From Rhabdophis nuchalis (lineage: Eukaryota > Chordata > Lepidosauria > Squamata > Natricidae), in contig CM077658.1 of NCBI GenBank assembly GCA_039707465.1, positions 15,258,074 through 15,322,073 of the forward strand: a stretch of DNA of 64,000 bases, read 5' to 3'. How positions within the stretch are numbered: the first letter of the stretch is position 1; every line of letters starts with the position of its first letter. The position numbers and the translations under genes were made by a program. Positions 37,356 through 47,774 of this stretch are shown here, piece by piece. The notes beneath the pieces are model-generated. The model had not been told where the DNA came from and made no database searches. It saw only the letters and a program-made list of their open reading frames with translations.

Positions 37356-37690
37356 AGTAGGTAAAGGTTCCTCCCGCACATATGTGCTAGTCATTCCTGA
37401 CTCCAGAGGGCAGTGCTCATTTCTGTTTCAAAGCCAAAGAGCCAGGGTTGCGGTCATGTGGCTGGCATGAGTAAATGCCAAAGGCGCATGGAATGCTATT
37501 GCCTTCCCACCAAAGGTGGTCCCAATTTTTCTACTTCCATTTTTATGTGCTTTCGAACTGCTAGGTTGGCAGAAGCTGGGACAAGTAACGGGAGCTCACT
37601 CCGTTATGCAGCGCTAGGGATTCTAACCACCGAACTGCCAACCTTTCTGATCAACAGGTTCAGCATCTTAGCCACTGAGCCACATTTCAA
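37356..37690 (-). mobile_element. Sauria-type SINE, reverse, near full length
   Basis: From the Bov-B-like tail 'ggtaaaggttcctcccgcac' through 'ggttggcagaagctgggaca' to the tRNA-like head in reverse ('gattctaaccaccgaactgc', 'ttagccactgagccac'). It is one of the most complete copies in the window. Confidence 0.88.
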
Positions 37691-38110
37691 AGTAGATGGG
37701 TTTTATAATCTAAGACAAAGAGGTCCTACCCATTTTTTTTAGTCTATTCATCCCTTGTCTTCAATTGTTTGCAAAGAGGAATAATAACCAACACGAATAC
37801 GGATTTATACTGTTTCTTTCCCCCACAACGTTGGTTTATCATTTTGTAAGGATGTGGGGGAAATTCACACAGGTTTGCAGCAGTGAAAGTGATGCACTCA
37901 AAATTTGTTGTTATGCACACCTGCAATGTGAGGCAGGGCAGCACCGTATACAGATGGTGGAAGGAGATTAAAAGCCATGCTTAGGTTCTTCTAATTTATC
38001 GGACACTTTTTATGTCACTAGAAGACAACGACCCATTGAGGTGACCAACTGACTTACCAAGCTGGAAAATGCTACACAGGTTAAGTATGCAAACATCTTT
38101 TCGGGAAAGG
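37691..38110. other. Unique sequence, no gene seen
   Basis: No repeat or coding signal recognised. Confidence 0.4.
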
Positions 38111-38111
38111 T

Positions 38112-38556
38112 TGTTAGGATATTCAGCCTTATATTGGGTTGACGATATATATGAGCCTATGTTCTTAAGGAGTTATGTAGATTTAAGAACTGTGTTTGAA
38201 TTCGGATTGGCTGTGATTATCAGCTCTAGCCTAAAGCAAGCTCAGAATCACAGCTCATTCCCTTTTCGATTCCTTTTCGATTCCCTGTGCTGAGGAGCTG
38301 GAGCTGTGAAGACTGGAGGAGGATTTGTTTTGCATCACTGTAAGATAACTCTGTTTGGTGAAGGATTGTTTTGGAAGTTAGAATCACTAGTCGGAAGAAG
38401 TATTTTAGTTGCTACAAAGTAAAGACTATTTATTTTCTTACTATCACTGTTTTAGAGTTTGTTTGTGGCTACAGCAACGTATCTCTTAACTGTCCGGTGA
38501 ATTACACTATTCCGCATTTATTTGCTAACACCGGTTAAGGGACCGGAGTTGTAACA
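38112..38556 (+). mobile_element. Possible solo LTR
   Basis: Begins 'tgttaggatattcagcc' and ends 'gaccggagttgtaaca' (TG...CA), 445 bp, with 'aaagactatttattttctta' in the 3' half. Flanking 5-mers aaggt/ctggt agree at only 3 positions, so the duplication is weak. No internal retroelement region is present. Confidence 0.35.
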
Positions 38557-38579
38557 CTGGTTCTGAACCCAGAGTTGCT

Positions 38580-38665
38580 AACAAAGGTATCTGGGTTTAG
38601 AACCGCCCCGAATCCCTTCGGGGAGAGGGGGCGGTTTAGAAATTCAATAAATTGTTTAAAATTGT
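38580..38665 (+). mobile_element. L2 LINE 3' terminus
   Basis: 'accgccccgaatcccttcgg' and 'gagagggggcggtttagaaa', then 'ttcaataaattg'. Only the last ~85 bp remain. Confidence 0.75.
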
Positions 38666-38682
38666 TTGTTTAGAAGGCTGTA

Positions 38683-38962
38683 CAGATAGTCATCAACTTA
38701 AAACCGTTCACTTAGTGACTGTTTGAACTTACAACGGCATTGAAAAAAGTGACACGTGGCTATTTTCCACACTTATGACCATTGCATCATTCCCACTGTC
38801 ATGTGATTTACATTGGGATGCTTGACTACTGGTTCATATTTATGATGGTTGCAGTGTCCCGGGGTCATCTTTTGTGAACTTCTGAAAAGCGGAATCAACG
38901 GGAAAGCAAGATTCAGTGAAGGTAATGATGCTGAATGTGTTTTGAACTCATTTTACTTCTTC
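38683..38962 (-). mobile_element. Terminal-repeat DNA element, reverse, partial
   Basis: 'cagatagtcatcaacttaaa' after TA at 38681-38682, then 'gtgactgtttgaacttacaa', 'ttcatatttatgatggttgc' and 'gcggaatcaacgggaaagc' are reversed landmarks of the family at 11643. The distal end is missing. Confidence 0.7.
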
Positions 38963-39085
38963 TTGATGGAGACCTTAAGTCAATCCTGCTCTTTGGCCTA
39001 AGCAGAGATGGCTTTTCTTCTGTCCTGGGTCATCAAGGGGTCTCTAAGAAAACCCACCTATGGCCCCTGGAGTTACCTCCAATTG

Positions 39086-39671
39086 TGTCCTGACCCAGGC
39101 TTCCTTAGAAAGCAAGAAGCAAAGTCTTGGTCCCGACAAAACCTCTTTTATTTACACAACTGTGAATTCCTTTCATTCACAGCCAGCAAGGCTTTAGCAG
39201 ACAGTCTTTCAGAGGAATGTTTATCCACACGCACCTTATCTCGTTTGGAGAGCTGCCAGATAACTAGTTTCCAAACACAGGGAAAAGCAAAACTTGGCAC
39301 AGAGTCTCTTATGATCACAAACTGAACTTTACGGACTGAATGAACGAATGGTTTCCTGCAAAATCCCCCTCCCTTTTCTTTCCTCTTTTGTTTCCTATGG
39401 GAGGGGCCAATCACCTCCAAGGTGTGGCTTTACTCGTAAGTCGACCCTGCTTTCTTAGTTGTGCTTGTCTTCTGGCAGCTCTGTGCATGCGCAGCCTGGG
39501 AACAGGCTCCAGCTGTTCCTCTGCCTCACTGCTGTCTAATTCCCTCTCTGCCTCTGATGCAGAGCCCTCGTCTGAGCTTTCCTCAGCCCCCAGGCCTGGC
39601 CCATGTTCCTCCCCAACCTCCTCACTGTCCGACTCTCTGCCAGCTCTCCTGGCTGCCGGTGGGCCACAACA
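39086..39671 (-). mobile_element. Solo LTR of an LTR retroelement, reverse
   Basis: In its own orientation it starts 'tgttgtggcccaccggcagc' and ends near 'cctgggtcaggaca' (TG...CA), about 586 bp, with an 'aataaa' signal about 40 bp before the end. Related LTR pieces lie at 8113, 35704, 41290 and 49665. The first third is open on the minus strand and encodes an acidic segment (SDSEEVGEEHGPGL...). No clean target duplication and no internal genes were found. LTR class (Gypsy or endogenous retrovirus) is undecided. Confidence 0.65.
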
Positions 39672-39744
39672 GACTGCACCTTTTGCTGACATTTAGAGGT
39701 GAGAAACGTACAAAATCATAGTGTATGGTTTAAGCGTTGTCTTC

Positions 39745-40085
39745 ACACATCACACGTCCGGCTCTCTGGAACGACCTGCCCCCTAATATTCGCACCATCA
39801 CGGACCTGCGCCTCTTCCGTCGGGAGCTCAAATCACACTTTTTCCATCTGGCCGGCCTGGCTTAGAGTTTAATAATGTAAACTTAATTTTAATAGAGGGT
39901 TTTTATAGTTTTAATCTTTGTAGCCCAGTTATATTTAATTTAATTCGGTTTTAAATTGTGGATTGTATTTACATGGTGTGTATGTTGTTGTTTTTACTTT
40001 TTATCTTCTGTGCACCGCTCCGAGTCCCACTGTGGAGATGGGGCGGTATAAAAATATGAAATTAAATTAAATTTAAAAAAAAAAT
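39745..40085 (+). mobile_element. L2 LINE 3' portion
   Basis: Coding remnant 'ctctggaacgacctgccccc' and 'cggacctgcgcctcttccgt' (LWNDLPPNIRTITDLRLF-type), then 'gcaccgctccgagtcccact' and 'gatggggcggtataaaaata', and an AAATT-type tail. 5' truncated. Confidence 0.85.
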
Positions 40086-40455
40086 TAAAATGTGGAAGGA
40101 AAGACAATCCCAAAACCAGAAAGAAAAGAACATTCAACTCTAGTTTGCAAGTTTGCCCTGGCTAATATTGCTTTTAAGGTTATACAGGTATAACCATCCT
40201 TTCATGCAACATCACATAGGCATCAAAATAAAACAAACTACTGTAGATCTATTTTTTAAACGGATGTCGTTTTAGCTCCCAGGGTATTTTTTTAACCTTT
40301 GTTTCCCCAGTAAATTTACTTACACAATGCTGAGCAAGGAAGCTATGTTTTTCTTCTTTCTTTCTTTTTCTTTTTTTCTCCCTTTTGCATCTTCCTTTTG
40401 TCTGCAAGCATATTCACCCACCGCTTAATTTGTCATAGCCCTGGAGGTATCAAAA
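40086..40455. other. Unique sequence downstream of the 40456 frame
   Basis: On the minus strand this follows the stop codon of the coding-like frame. It contains a decayed purine stretch (reverse of 40350-40383) that could be a poly-A remnant or a simple repeat. No minus-strand AATAAA was seen between about 40240 and the stop. Confidence 0.4.
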
Positions 40456-40779
40456 CTAATGAGCTTTGTTTGAATAGACTTTTTCCAGTTCATCTAGCAC
40501 ACTTTGGGGTAATCCTTCAGCTTCTGTTTCCTTCTTGATGTGGAGTATTCTGGGATGTAGAAGGGAAATCAGGGTATTCATTGAGGTGGCTTTGCCCCAA
40601 ACAGCCAAGCATTCCTCACCTGTCCTAAATAATTTTATTTCATGCATTTCACCATCACCTGAAACATCGTTAGGTACAACCTGCTCTTCATTTAGATTGC
40701 AAGAGGAGTCAAATGCAGCAAGAAGAGATTTTCTGAATATCGGATTGTGGAGGGCTTGCAATTCAAAAGTAAGAAATAT
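40456..40779 (-). CDS. Coding-like frame of unknown identity (exon or pseudogene)
   Basis: An open frame of 107 codons on the minus strand, from just after a TAA at 40780-40782 to a TAG at 40456-40458. It is not a simple repeat or recognised transposon. It reads as ordinary globular protein: it has LQALHNPIFRKSLLAAFDSS, then an acidic hydrophilic stretch, LAVWGKATSMNTLISLLHPR and a charged C-terminus ILHIKKETEAEGLPQSVLDE. It has no ATG near its start. The stretch 'atttcttacttttgaattgc' followed by AAG just upstream could be a splice acceptor, making it a terminal exon. A reverse CR1 begins about 14 bp upstream at 40793, and no continuation was found beyond it, so a truncated retrocopy is equally possible. 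I do not recognise the protein. Confidence 0.3.
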   Translation of the reverse strand: MFLTFELQALHNPIFRKSLLAAFDSSCNLNEEQVVPNDVSGDGEMHEIKLFRTGEECLAVWGKATSMNTLISLLHPRILHIKKETEAEGLPQSVLDELEKVYSNKAH

Positions 40780-40792
40780 TTAACAGATGAAA

Positions 40793-41075
40793 AGAGTTGG
40801 ATGGGACCCTGTAGGTCATCAAGTCCAACCCCCCTCCCTACACCATTTCTGACATAGGGCAGTCCAGTCTCTTCTTGAAAGCTTCCAGTGATGAAGCTCC
40901 CACGACTCTTTCTTGTTTGATTTCCATCCATTATTCCTTATCTGGTCTTCAGGTGCTTTGGAAAATAGCTTGACCCCTGTGGCAGCCCCTCAAATATTGG
41001 AAGACTGCTATCATGTCTCCCCTGGTCCTTCTCTTCACTAGATAAGCCCAGTTCCTGCAACCGTTCGTCGTATTC
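40793..41075 (-). mobile_element. CR1 LINE 3' portion, reverse
   Basis: 'agagttggatgggaccctgt', 'ttcttgaaagcttccagtga' and 'gcccagttcctgcaaccgtt' are the reverse of the CR1 C-terminus and 3' end. It is interrupted by frameshifts and 5' truncated. Confidence 0.85.
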
Positions 41076-41289
41076 GAAAGAAACGTACTTTTAATAAATA
41101 TTTAATAAACTTAAAACCATTTGTTTCAGATCTGTTCATCCTTCATTAGCATCCTTTAGTTGCCAACCTTTCTGGCTCCACAAACTGGCAGTGCCAGCGG
41201 TGAGTGGCAGCATCTGATGAAGTTTGTGTGCTTGCCTGACACTTCTGTAAACCGGTTCCCAACAAGCCAGGGATCGGTTGTTCTGACCG
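41076..41289. other. Short unique segment or LTR-adjacent sequence
   Basis: Includes 'tttctggctccacaaactgg', possibly part of the neighbouring retroelement. No gene seen. Confidence 0.35.
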
Positions 41290-41812
41290 TGGCTTCCCCG
41301 AGAATATGAAGCAAACTCCTGGTCCTGACAAAAATCCCTTTTATTAATTGACTGTGAATTCTGCTCATTCACATCCAGCAAAGTCTTCCAAGGGAGGATT
41401 TACAGTCACAGACCTTATCTGGCTTGGAGAGCTGCCAGGCCGACATCTGCAGAACTTGGCAAGGAGTCTCAGAGAGTCACGAACCAATTAAGTGAACTAA
41501 TTGTCTCCTGCAAACTCCACTCCTCTTTTATTTCCTCTGGGAGGGGCCATTCATCATCCACCTGTGGCCTTACTCCTAAGTTGACCCCTGTTCTTTAGCT
41601 GTTCGCTTCCTCTGGCAACTCTGCACATGCGCACACTGGGAACAGGCTCCAGCTGTTCGTCTGCCTCACTGATGTCTCACTCTGAAGGCAGCTGATAACT
41701 GGCATATGGTTCTGGCCCCCTCTCTGCCTCCGACACAGAGCCCTCATCAGAGCCCATGTTACTCCCCAATCTCCTCACTGACCGAATCTGCTGGTGGGCC
41801 ACAGCATCGGTC
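41290..41812 (-). mobile_element. LTR copy, reverse, diverged
   Basis: Parallel to 39086-39671: 'tcctggtcctgacaaaaatc', 'gtgaattctgctcattcaca', 'aacaggctccagctgttcgt' and 'ctctgcctccgacacagagc', ending 'ggtgggccacagca'. It has internal insertions and deletions and lacks part of the acidic segment. Confidence 0.65.
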
Positions 41813-41936
41813 CTGCTTTGTGGACCAGAGGTTGGGGACCACTGCTTCCCCAACTGCTTCCTCTGAAAGAACACAGGTGAGGACCGGATCATCGTGAAGA
41901 AAAGCCATCCATATGCTTGCTAAAAGTTGACAACGA
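41813..41936. other. Unique spacer
   Basis: Contains 'accagaggttggggaccact', possibly a terminal scrap of a foldback hAT element. No gene. Confidence 0.35.
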
Positions 41937-42125
41937 TAATAGCCATGGTACTTAGATTTATATGCCGCTTCATAGTGCTTAATAGCCCTGTCTAAATGGT
42001 TTAGTCAGCATATTGTCCCTAACAATCTGGGTCCTCATTTTACTGACCTTGGAAGGATGGAAGGCTGAGTCACCTTAAGCCAGTCAGGATCAAACTGCTG
42101 GCAGTGAGCAGAGTTAGCCTGCACA
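41937..42125 (-). mobile_element. Snake tRNA-derived SINE (second family), reverse
   Basis: 'acttagatttatatgccgct', 'caatctgggtcctcatttta' and 'ggaaggatggaaggctgagt', then the tRNA-like head in reverse ('aggatcaaactgctggcag'). Forward copy at 52325, reverse copies at 48145 and 53705. Confidence 0.82.
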
Positions 42126-43840
42126 TAATCAATCAATCAATCAACTAATCAATCGGATACTACCCTACACTGACAAGAACATGCATGGAAGTGTATGTCT
42201 CCTTCTGGTTGGTTACTGACTAGGAACACTGGTTCCTTGCCATGTTCTCTGCATCCAAGGGAGCTCACAAAATTGGCTTACAATTCATATTTGCACTGTT
42301 AATAAAAGCACCACTCTCTATCCATTGGAAACAACGAATGGTGCTTTGCCAGACCATAGTATTGCAGAATTGATATTATAGTACTTTGATGGTGTTTGAG
42401 AGATGGATAGAAGGGGGAAAGTATCAGTAGCTGATTCTCCAAAAAGTACTGATTGGTTGATGTCCAGATTGGGATTCTGGGCAGTGTTTTATAAAAAGAT
42501 AATGTATCTTTAAGTCTAGGTGCCCTTCAGGGAAATGTATTGGATAAATGTCTTCTGAAAAGCCAGTAAATATTCCATCGCCTCACTGTCATTACTGCCA
42601 TGAAATGATAATGAAGCATGAAAGAAATATAATTCCATATTCAGATGACAGCATTAGCCTTCATAAGCAAACTGAAATATTTATTAGTAAAATGTTCAGT
42701 ATCTACGCCAGTAATCTAAGAAAAAAAAAAAAGAGAGGACAAAAATGTTTTATAATAAAAAAGAGATTGAATGCAGAGGTAAAATCTGGTTGGCTGATTT
42801 TATTGCTTATTATTAAATCCTGGCAAAACAATTATTTTTTTTTCTTTTCATTAGTAAGGCACCCAAATTAAAACTATGCCCCTAGGCTGCAAGGTTTACA
42901 GTAGTGATTAAAAACAAGAAATTGTGATACATGGGCCTTTTTTTTTTGACAATGGCGTAATCAAATTCATTCATAATGTTAAATCTTTCACTGACATTTT
43001 TTTTTTGAAAAAAAACAGTGAAATACAACAGCCAAAAAGAACCACATGCCACAACTATCAAGGAACAGAAACGAGAGGGACCTTGTTTAAACGGGGAACT
43101 TACACAATGTTTCTATAATCTTGAATACAAACATTAGAGTGTAGTTAATTAGGGTAATTATTGTCTAAATTGTGCCTAATTGTTTTATGCTGAATAGAAA
43201 TGCCATGAATGAAATCTGAGTTTGTGCTAGAGACTTGGAAGGGAAGGTTTAAAGAAGCTAAATCTTCAGACATTAATGTGATAAGTTTAGGTGGTATTTC
43301 CTCCTTGTCCCCAAACAGACCAAGACAATAAACTTATGTCTTGACCTCTGTTTCACCTTATCGAAAAAGAAGGTGCCCAATATGTGCATAGCTAAGTATT
43401 TACAATATGTGCATAGCTAAGTATTCGTCTACTTGAAAGCCCATCCTTTAACGAAGGGGTGAGAGCAAGAAAGATCTTTGAAGTGGATGAAAAATTAGGA
43501 ATTCAAGTGACCACAATCAATTCTGAAACACTGCACAAAATTAATTACAGTTTTGCATCAGAAGCAAGAATGTAGATTTGAGACAGTGGGTGTCATTTAT
43601 CTCTCAGCAGCACAATATACAAGGCGATTAAAAAGCCAAACCTGTTCCCACCCCCGGTGTCGAAAGCCTAACAGAGGGCTGTGAAATACAAATGATTAAC
43701 TCCAAATCATTCAAGGGATTGTACAGATGCTTCGGCTTGAATGAAATTTGCAGCAAGTCAAAAATATTGCGGGAAGACAGATTTGCAGTTCTTTATCAAA
43801 ATCTAGCTTGATTATCGCTGGCAGAAGCCAGATTAATGGC
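42126..43840. other. Unique block, no gene supported
   Basis: About 1.7 kb. It contains (AATC)n near 42128-42151, several A/T runs and a 25-bp tandem duplication at 43378-43425. The frame at 42548-42871 ends in low-complexity K and F runs and is unlikely to be a gene. Confidence 0.45.
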
Positions 43841-43887
43841 AGAGAGAGAGAGAAAGAGAGAGTGGCAGGCTGTGGCTGGATAAGAGT

Positions 43888-43951
43888 CCAGAGTCTCCAC
43901 GTCTTTTCTACATTTGGTCGCCACGATGTAGAAAAGACGTGGAGACTCTGG
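43888..43951. repeat. Perfect 26-bp inverted repeat at a LINE 5' junction
   Basis: Arms 43888-43913 and 43926-43951 are exact reverse complements with a 12-nt spacer. The right arm is CR1 coding sequence at the 5' truncation point and the left arm is an inverted copy of it. Confidence 0.95.
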
Positions 43952-44412
43952 AAAGAGTGCAGAGAAGAGCAACCAAGATGATTAGAGGACTGGAGACTAA
44001 GACATATGAAGAACGGCTGCAGGAGCTGGGTATGTCTAGTTTGATGAAGAGAAGGACCAGGGGAGACATGATAGCAGTGTTCCGATATCTCAGAGGGTGC
44101 CACAAAGAAGAGGGAGTCAAACTTTTCTCCAAGGCACCTGGGGGCAGGACAAGAAGCAATGGGTGGAAACTAACCAAGGAGAGAAGCAACTTAGAATTAA
44201 GGAGAAATTTCCTGACAGTAAGAACAATTAACCTCTGGAACAGCTTGCCTCCAGCAGTTGTGAATGCCCCAACCCTGGAAGTCTTTAAGAAGATGTTAGA
44301 TAGCCATTTGTCTGAAATGGTATAAGGTTCCTGCCCATGCAGGGGGTTGGACTAGAAGACCTACAAGGTCCCTTCCAACTCTGCTATTGTATTGTATTGT
44401 ATTGTATTGTAA
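43926..44412 (+). mobile_element. CR1 LINE 3' portion with intact C-terminal frame
   Basis: The frame at 43939-44325 reads METLERVQRRATKMIRGLET, RLQELGMSSLMKRRTRGDMI, EGVKLFSKAPGGRTRSNGWK and RNFLTVRTINLWNSLPPAVV, ending SHLSEMV: the complete CR1 C-terminus with no break. The 3' end 'ggtcccttccaactctgcta' is followed by about six TATTG units. It is the best-preserved CR1 piece here, but it is strongly 5' truncated. Confidence 0.9.
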
Positions 44413-44617
44413 GCCTTAGCACTGGAATCAAATCATTTCTACCTATTTTTAATTGCTTTTATGCAATTGGATCCAAGGCTCTTAACTAATTTCTCGAGGT
44501 AACTACTCTGCTATATCTGAGGCAACAGCAACCTGTGCAACTGACAAACCGGCTTCTTTTCCAGGAATATTTTGGAGGAAACCGTCCATCTTAAGAAGAC
44601 ATTGTAGGAGGAAATTG
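44413..44617. other. Unique spacer
   Basis: No feature recognised. Confidence 0.35.
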
Positions 44618-44912
44618 GTATGGAATCCCTAGTGCCACGTAACGGAGTGAGCTCCCGTTACTTGTCCCAGCTTCTGCCAACCTTGCAGTTCAATAGCATG
44701 TAAAAATGCAAGTAGAAAAAATAGGAACCACCTTTGGTGGAAAAGTAAGAGTGTTCTGTGCACCTTTGGCGTTTAGTCATACCGGCCACATGACCACGGA
44801 GACGTCTTCGGACAGCGCTGGCTCTTTGGTTTTGAAACAGAGATGAGTACTGCCCCCTAGAGTTGGGAATGACTAGCACATATGTGCAAGGGAAACCTTT
44901 ATCTGATTTTTG
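44618..44912 (+). mobile_element. Sauria-type SINE, 5' truncated
   Basis: Starts within the B-box region ('ggaatccctagtgccacgta'), then 'cttgtcccagcttctgccaa', 'aggaaccacctttggtggaa' and 'agttgggaatgactagcaca', and the Bov-B-like end 'aagggaaacctttatctg'. Most of the tRNA-like head is missing. Confidence 0.87.
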
Positions 44913-45500
44913 GAGCTTTGAAAAGACACTTATTTGGAACGAGCCCTGTGCTGATTATAAGAGAAAGAAAAGAGGGACCTACATCTTCTCCCCCAACCAA
45001 TTTCGCAAAGCTCAGTTTAAAACAATCTGTTTATCAACCTAAGTGACAATTGTTGGATGGAGACCATCCTGAATTCTTCTAAATTGTCCTCGCTGGCATC
45101 TGACGGAACATGTACCTTTCAAAACCTACTTTGATCAAGGAGGACTAACCAGAGGGATGAGAAGAAAACAAATCACTTGCCTTCAGGGCAGAAATGGAAA
45201 ATTTCACAGATATATAACCCACGGCAAGGCCTTATAACATGTGGGAATGTGCAGTGAATTTCTTTTCTGCTTTGAAATAGATTTGGCAGCCTCAGTCTCT
45301 CCCCCATCAGTGATCACAGGGTCCCAATGGATTCATACTGGATCCTGCCAAGGGCCCTTGCCTTGACGTATATTTGAGATTGTATTTTGGATGACAGAAA
45401 TGTTCATGACTTGCACAAATGTATTGATTTTCTTTTTTTCTCTGTGTCTTTCCCCATGCACCTCCAATAGACTGGAGCGTTTGTGTGTAGTTACGAGGCA
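44913..45500. other. Unique sequence, no gene seen
   Basis: About 590 bp, no repeat or coding signal. Confidence 0.45.
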
Positions 45501-45532
45501 GGAAGAGAGCGAGAGCGAGAGAGGAAGGGAGA

Positions 45533-45580
<48 letters not shown>
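45501..45580 (+). repeat. (GA)n microsatellite
   Basis: About 20 GA units from 45534 preceded by GAGC/GGGA variants. Confidence 0.95.
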
Positions 45581-46163
45581 GCTGTTGAAACAGTGTTGAA
45601 TCTACTTCTTAGAATCCTGGGTTATCAAACTCATTAATCTACATGTCAAGAGGCTAGGAATGAATAATTGTGTGTTAGAATTTATCTGCCAACATGATAG
45701 CTACTTTTCAGGTCTTTCTCCAGAGTTCTTTTATTGTGCTGGCCTTTATTGTGTGCTTTATTCTTTCTTTCTCTCTCCTCTTGGAGAGTTACAGAAATAT
45801 GTATCTCAGAAACAGGGAGGTGAAGGGCTGAAATATGGCAGCCACCCGGGCTCCGTGCCCTTATGGGGTGTTTTTCTTAGAGCGGGGGGATTTGTAATGG
45901 ACAGGCATGAATGCAGTTTAGTTGCCGTTATAAATAAATTAATTAGTTTTGCACCATGTGAATATTTGCGAATTCCATGCATGGGTGTGCATGATGGTCC
46001 CATCAATCTTTTTTTTTTGTCCCTTTGGATGAGATGTGAGGGGGATTTATAGCCTTAACTGGTTTGTCCAAGCTAAGTAGACATTCTGAGACAAAGAGGC
46101 TATAAAATGAGGTGGGTTTTGAATAGGTTTGAATGTATGAAATTCTTACAGATCAAAACATGG
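45581..46163. other. Unique sequence, no gene supported
   Basis: Overlapping frames at 45660-46052 (plus) and 45806-46006 (minus) show no recognised domain. Confidence 0.4.
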
Positions 46164-46171
46164 TACTGCAA

Positions 46172-46481
46172 CAGAGGTGGTATTCAGCCGGTTCTGACTG
46201 GTTCTGGAGAACTGGTAGCAGAAATTTGGAGTAGTTCGGAGAACCGGCAAATACCACCACTGGCTGGCCCCGCCCCCATCTCTTCACTGCCTCCTGAGTC
46301 CCAGCTGATTAGATGGATCTTCTGTTGCCCTGCACAGGAGAACGGAGCTGGAAAGCAGGTTAGTGGGGTGGGGAGGGAATGGAGATTTTGCAGTATCCTT
46401 CCCCTGCCATGGCTACCAAGCCACGCTCACCAAGCCACGCCCACAGAACCAGTAGTAAAAATTTTTTGAATCCCACCACTG
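46172..46481 (-). mobile_element. Non-autonomous hAT element, type A, complete
   Basis: Ends 'cagaggtggtattcagccgg' and 'tttgaatcccaccactg', flanked by TACTGCAA (46164-46171) and TACTGCAC (46482-46489), a duplication matching at 7 of 8. It is about 310 bp with no frame and is the reverse of the outer element at 4966-6095. Confidence 0.9.
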
Positions 46482-46525
46482 TACTGCACGTGAATCTATT
46501 TGGTGGTAGATAAAAAGCTTCTATA

Positions 46526-46647
46526 CCAGTGTTTTTCATGCTTGGCAATTTTAAGACGTGTCGACTTCAACTCCCAGAATTCCCTAGCAAGCATAACTGG
46601 TTGGGGAATTGTGAGAGTTGAAGCCCACCTATTTTAATGTGAAAAAC
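46526..46647. mobile_element. Palindromic hAT-like foldback element, diverged
   Basis: 'cagtgtttttcatgcttggc' pairs imperfectly with 'tttaatgtgaaaaacc'; inner arms 'gacttcaactcccagaattc' and 'aattgtgagagttgaagccc'. Confidence 0.7.
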
Positions 46648-46663
46648 CACATCCATAACCTTA

Positions 46664-46825
46664 CGGCAGGGTGTCCAAACTTTTGGTGACTTTTAAGACA
46701 TATGGAATTCAACTCCCAGAATTCCATGTGTCTTAAAGTTGCCAAGGATGCTTGTTAGGGGATTCTGGGTAGTGGTATTCATACATGTTAACATTGCCAA
46801 GTTTGCGACACCTCATCTTGAGAAA
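46664..46825. mobile_element. Second foldback hAT-like element, diverged
   Basis: 'cagggtgtccaaacttttgg' at the left and 'ttgccaagtttgcgacacct' at the right; inner 'ttcaactcccagaattccat'. The two arms are unequal, with an extra 'tgtcttaaagttgccaagga'. Confidence 0.6.
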
Positions 46826-47065
46826 GAATCTTAGCTTCCACGTGAAAGGTAAGCGGGAGAGAACAAAAGAAGCATGCACGAGAAAGGAAGAATCTGTGCC
46901 GAGTCTTTCCCCCCACCACCCAGTCTTTCAAAGTTTTATTAGATTATAGAATAAAATGCAAAAATACATAGCAAATAGGAAGACACGGTGGGGAGGAGAA
47001 GGGAAAAGAAAGTGAGGGAGGGAAAAAGAAAAGACAAAAAGAAAAGCATTGATTTCCATCTCCCT
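46826..47065. other. Unique spacer
   Basis: Purine-rich near 46985-47045. No gene. Confidence 0.35.
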
Positions 47066-47645
47066 CTGTTTAATTTAATTTAATTTAATTTTCAAATTTT
47101 TATACCGCCCCATCTCCACAATGGGACTCGGGGCGGTGCACAGAAGATAAAAAGTAAAAACAACAGCATACACATCATATAAATACAATCCACAATTTAA
47201 AACCGAATTAAATAAATATAACTGTGCTACAAAGATTAAAACTCTATTAAAATTAAATTTACATTATTAAACTCTAAGCCAAGGCTGGCCAGATGGAAAA
47301 AATGTGATTTGAGCTCCCGACGGAAGAGGCGTAAGTCCGTGATGGTGCAAATATTGGGGGGCAGGTCGTTCCAGAGGGCAGGAGCCGCCACAGAGAAGGC
47401 CCTTCCCCTGGGGGCCGCCAGCCGGCATTGACTGGCAGACGGCACCCTGAGAAGGCACTCCCTGTGTGAGCGGACAGGTCGAAGGGAGGTATGCGGTAGG
47501 AGGCGGTCTCGCAAATACCCAGGTCCCGTGCCATGGAGCGATTTAAAGATGGTAACCAACACCTTGAAGCGCACCCGGAAGGCCACAGGCAGCCAGTGCA
47601 GCTCGCGCAGAAGAGGTGTTACATGGGAATAAAGAGACTCCCAGA
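47066..47645 (-). mobile_element. L2 LINE 3' portion with open C-terminal frame, reverse
   Basis: The minus-strand frame (47236-47673) reads HVTPLLRELHWLPVAFRVRF, KVLVTIFKSLHGTGPGYLRD, RPVRSHRECLLRVPSASQCR and APALWNDLPPNICTITDLRL, ending near FHLASLG. This is the L2 C-terminus without a stop. The 3' end (reverse) is 'ccgccccatctccacaatgg' plus an AATTT tail. 5' truncated. Confidence 0.9.
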
Positions 47646-47774
47646 ATGTTGCAGTAGAATAAAGCATTAACACTGAACCTTAACGTTTTACTTTTCCATA
47701 ATAATATAAACTAGCCATTTCTATAACAACAATTCAATCAAATCAGTCAAACCCCAAATCAATGTTTCACTTTT
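47646..47774. other. Unique spacer
   Basis: No feature recognised. Confidence 0.35.

Noticed and set aside
39411..39692. Acidic 93-codon frame as a host gene
   Set aside because: It lies in an LTR and recurs in other copies of that LTR, so it belongs to the retroelement.
43939..44325. Intact 128-codon frame
   Set aside because: It is the C-terminus of a 5' truncated CR1 LINE, not a host gene.
47236..47673. Intact 145-codon frame
   Set aside because: It is the C-terminus of an L2 LINE with its 3' end still attached.
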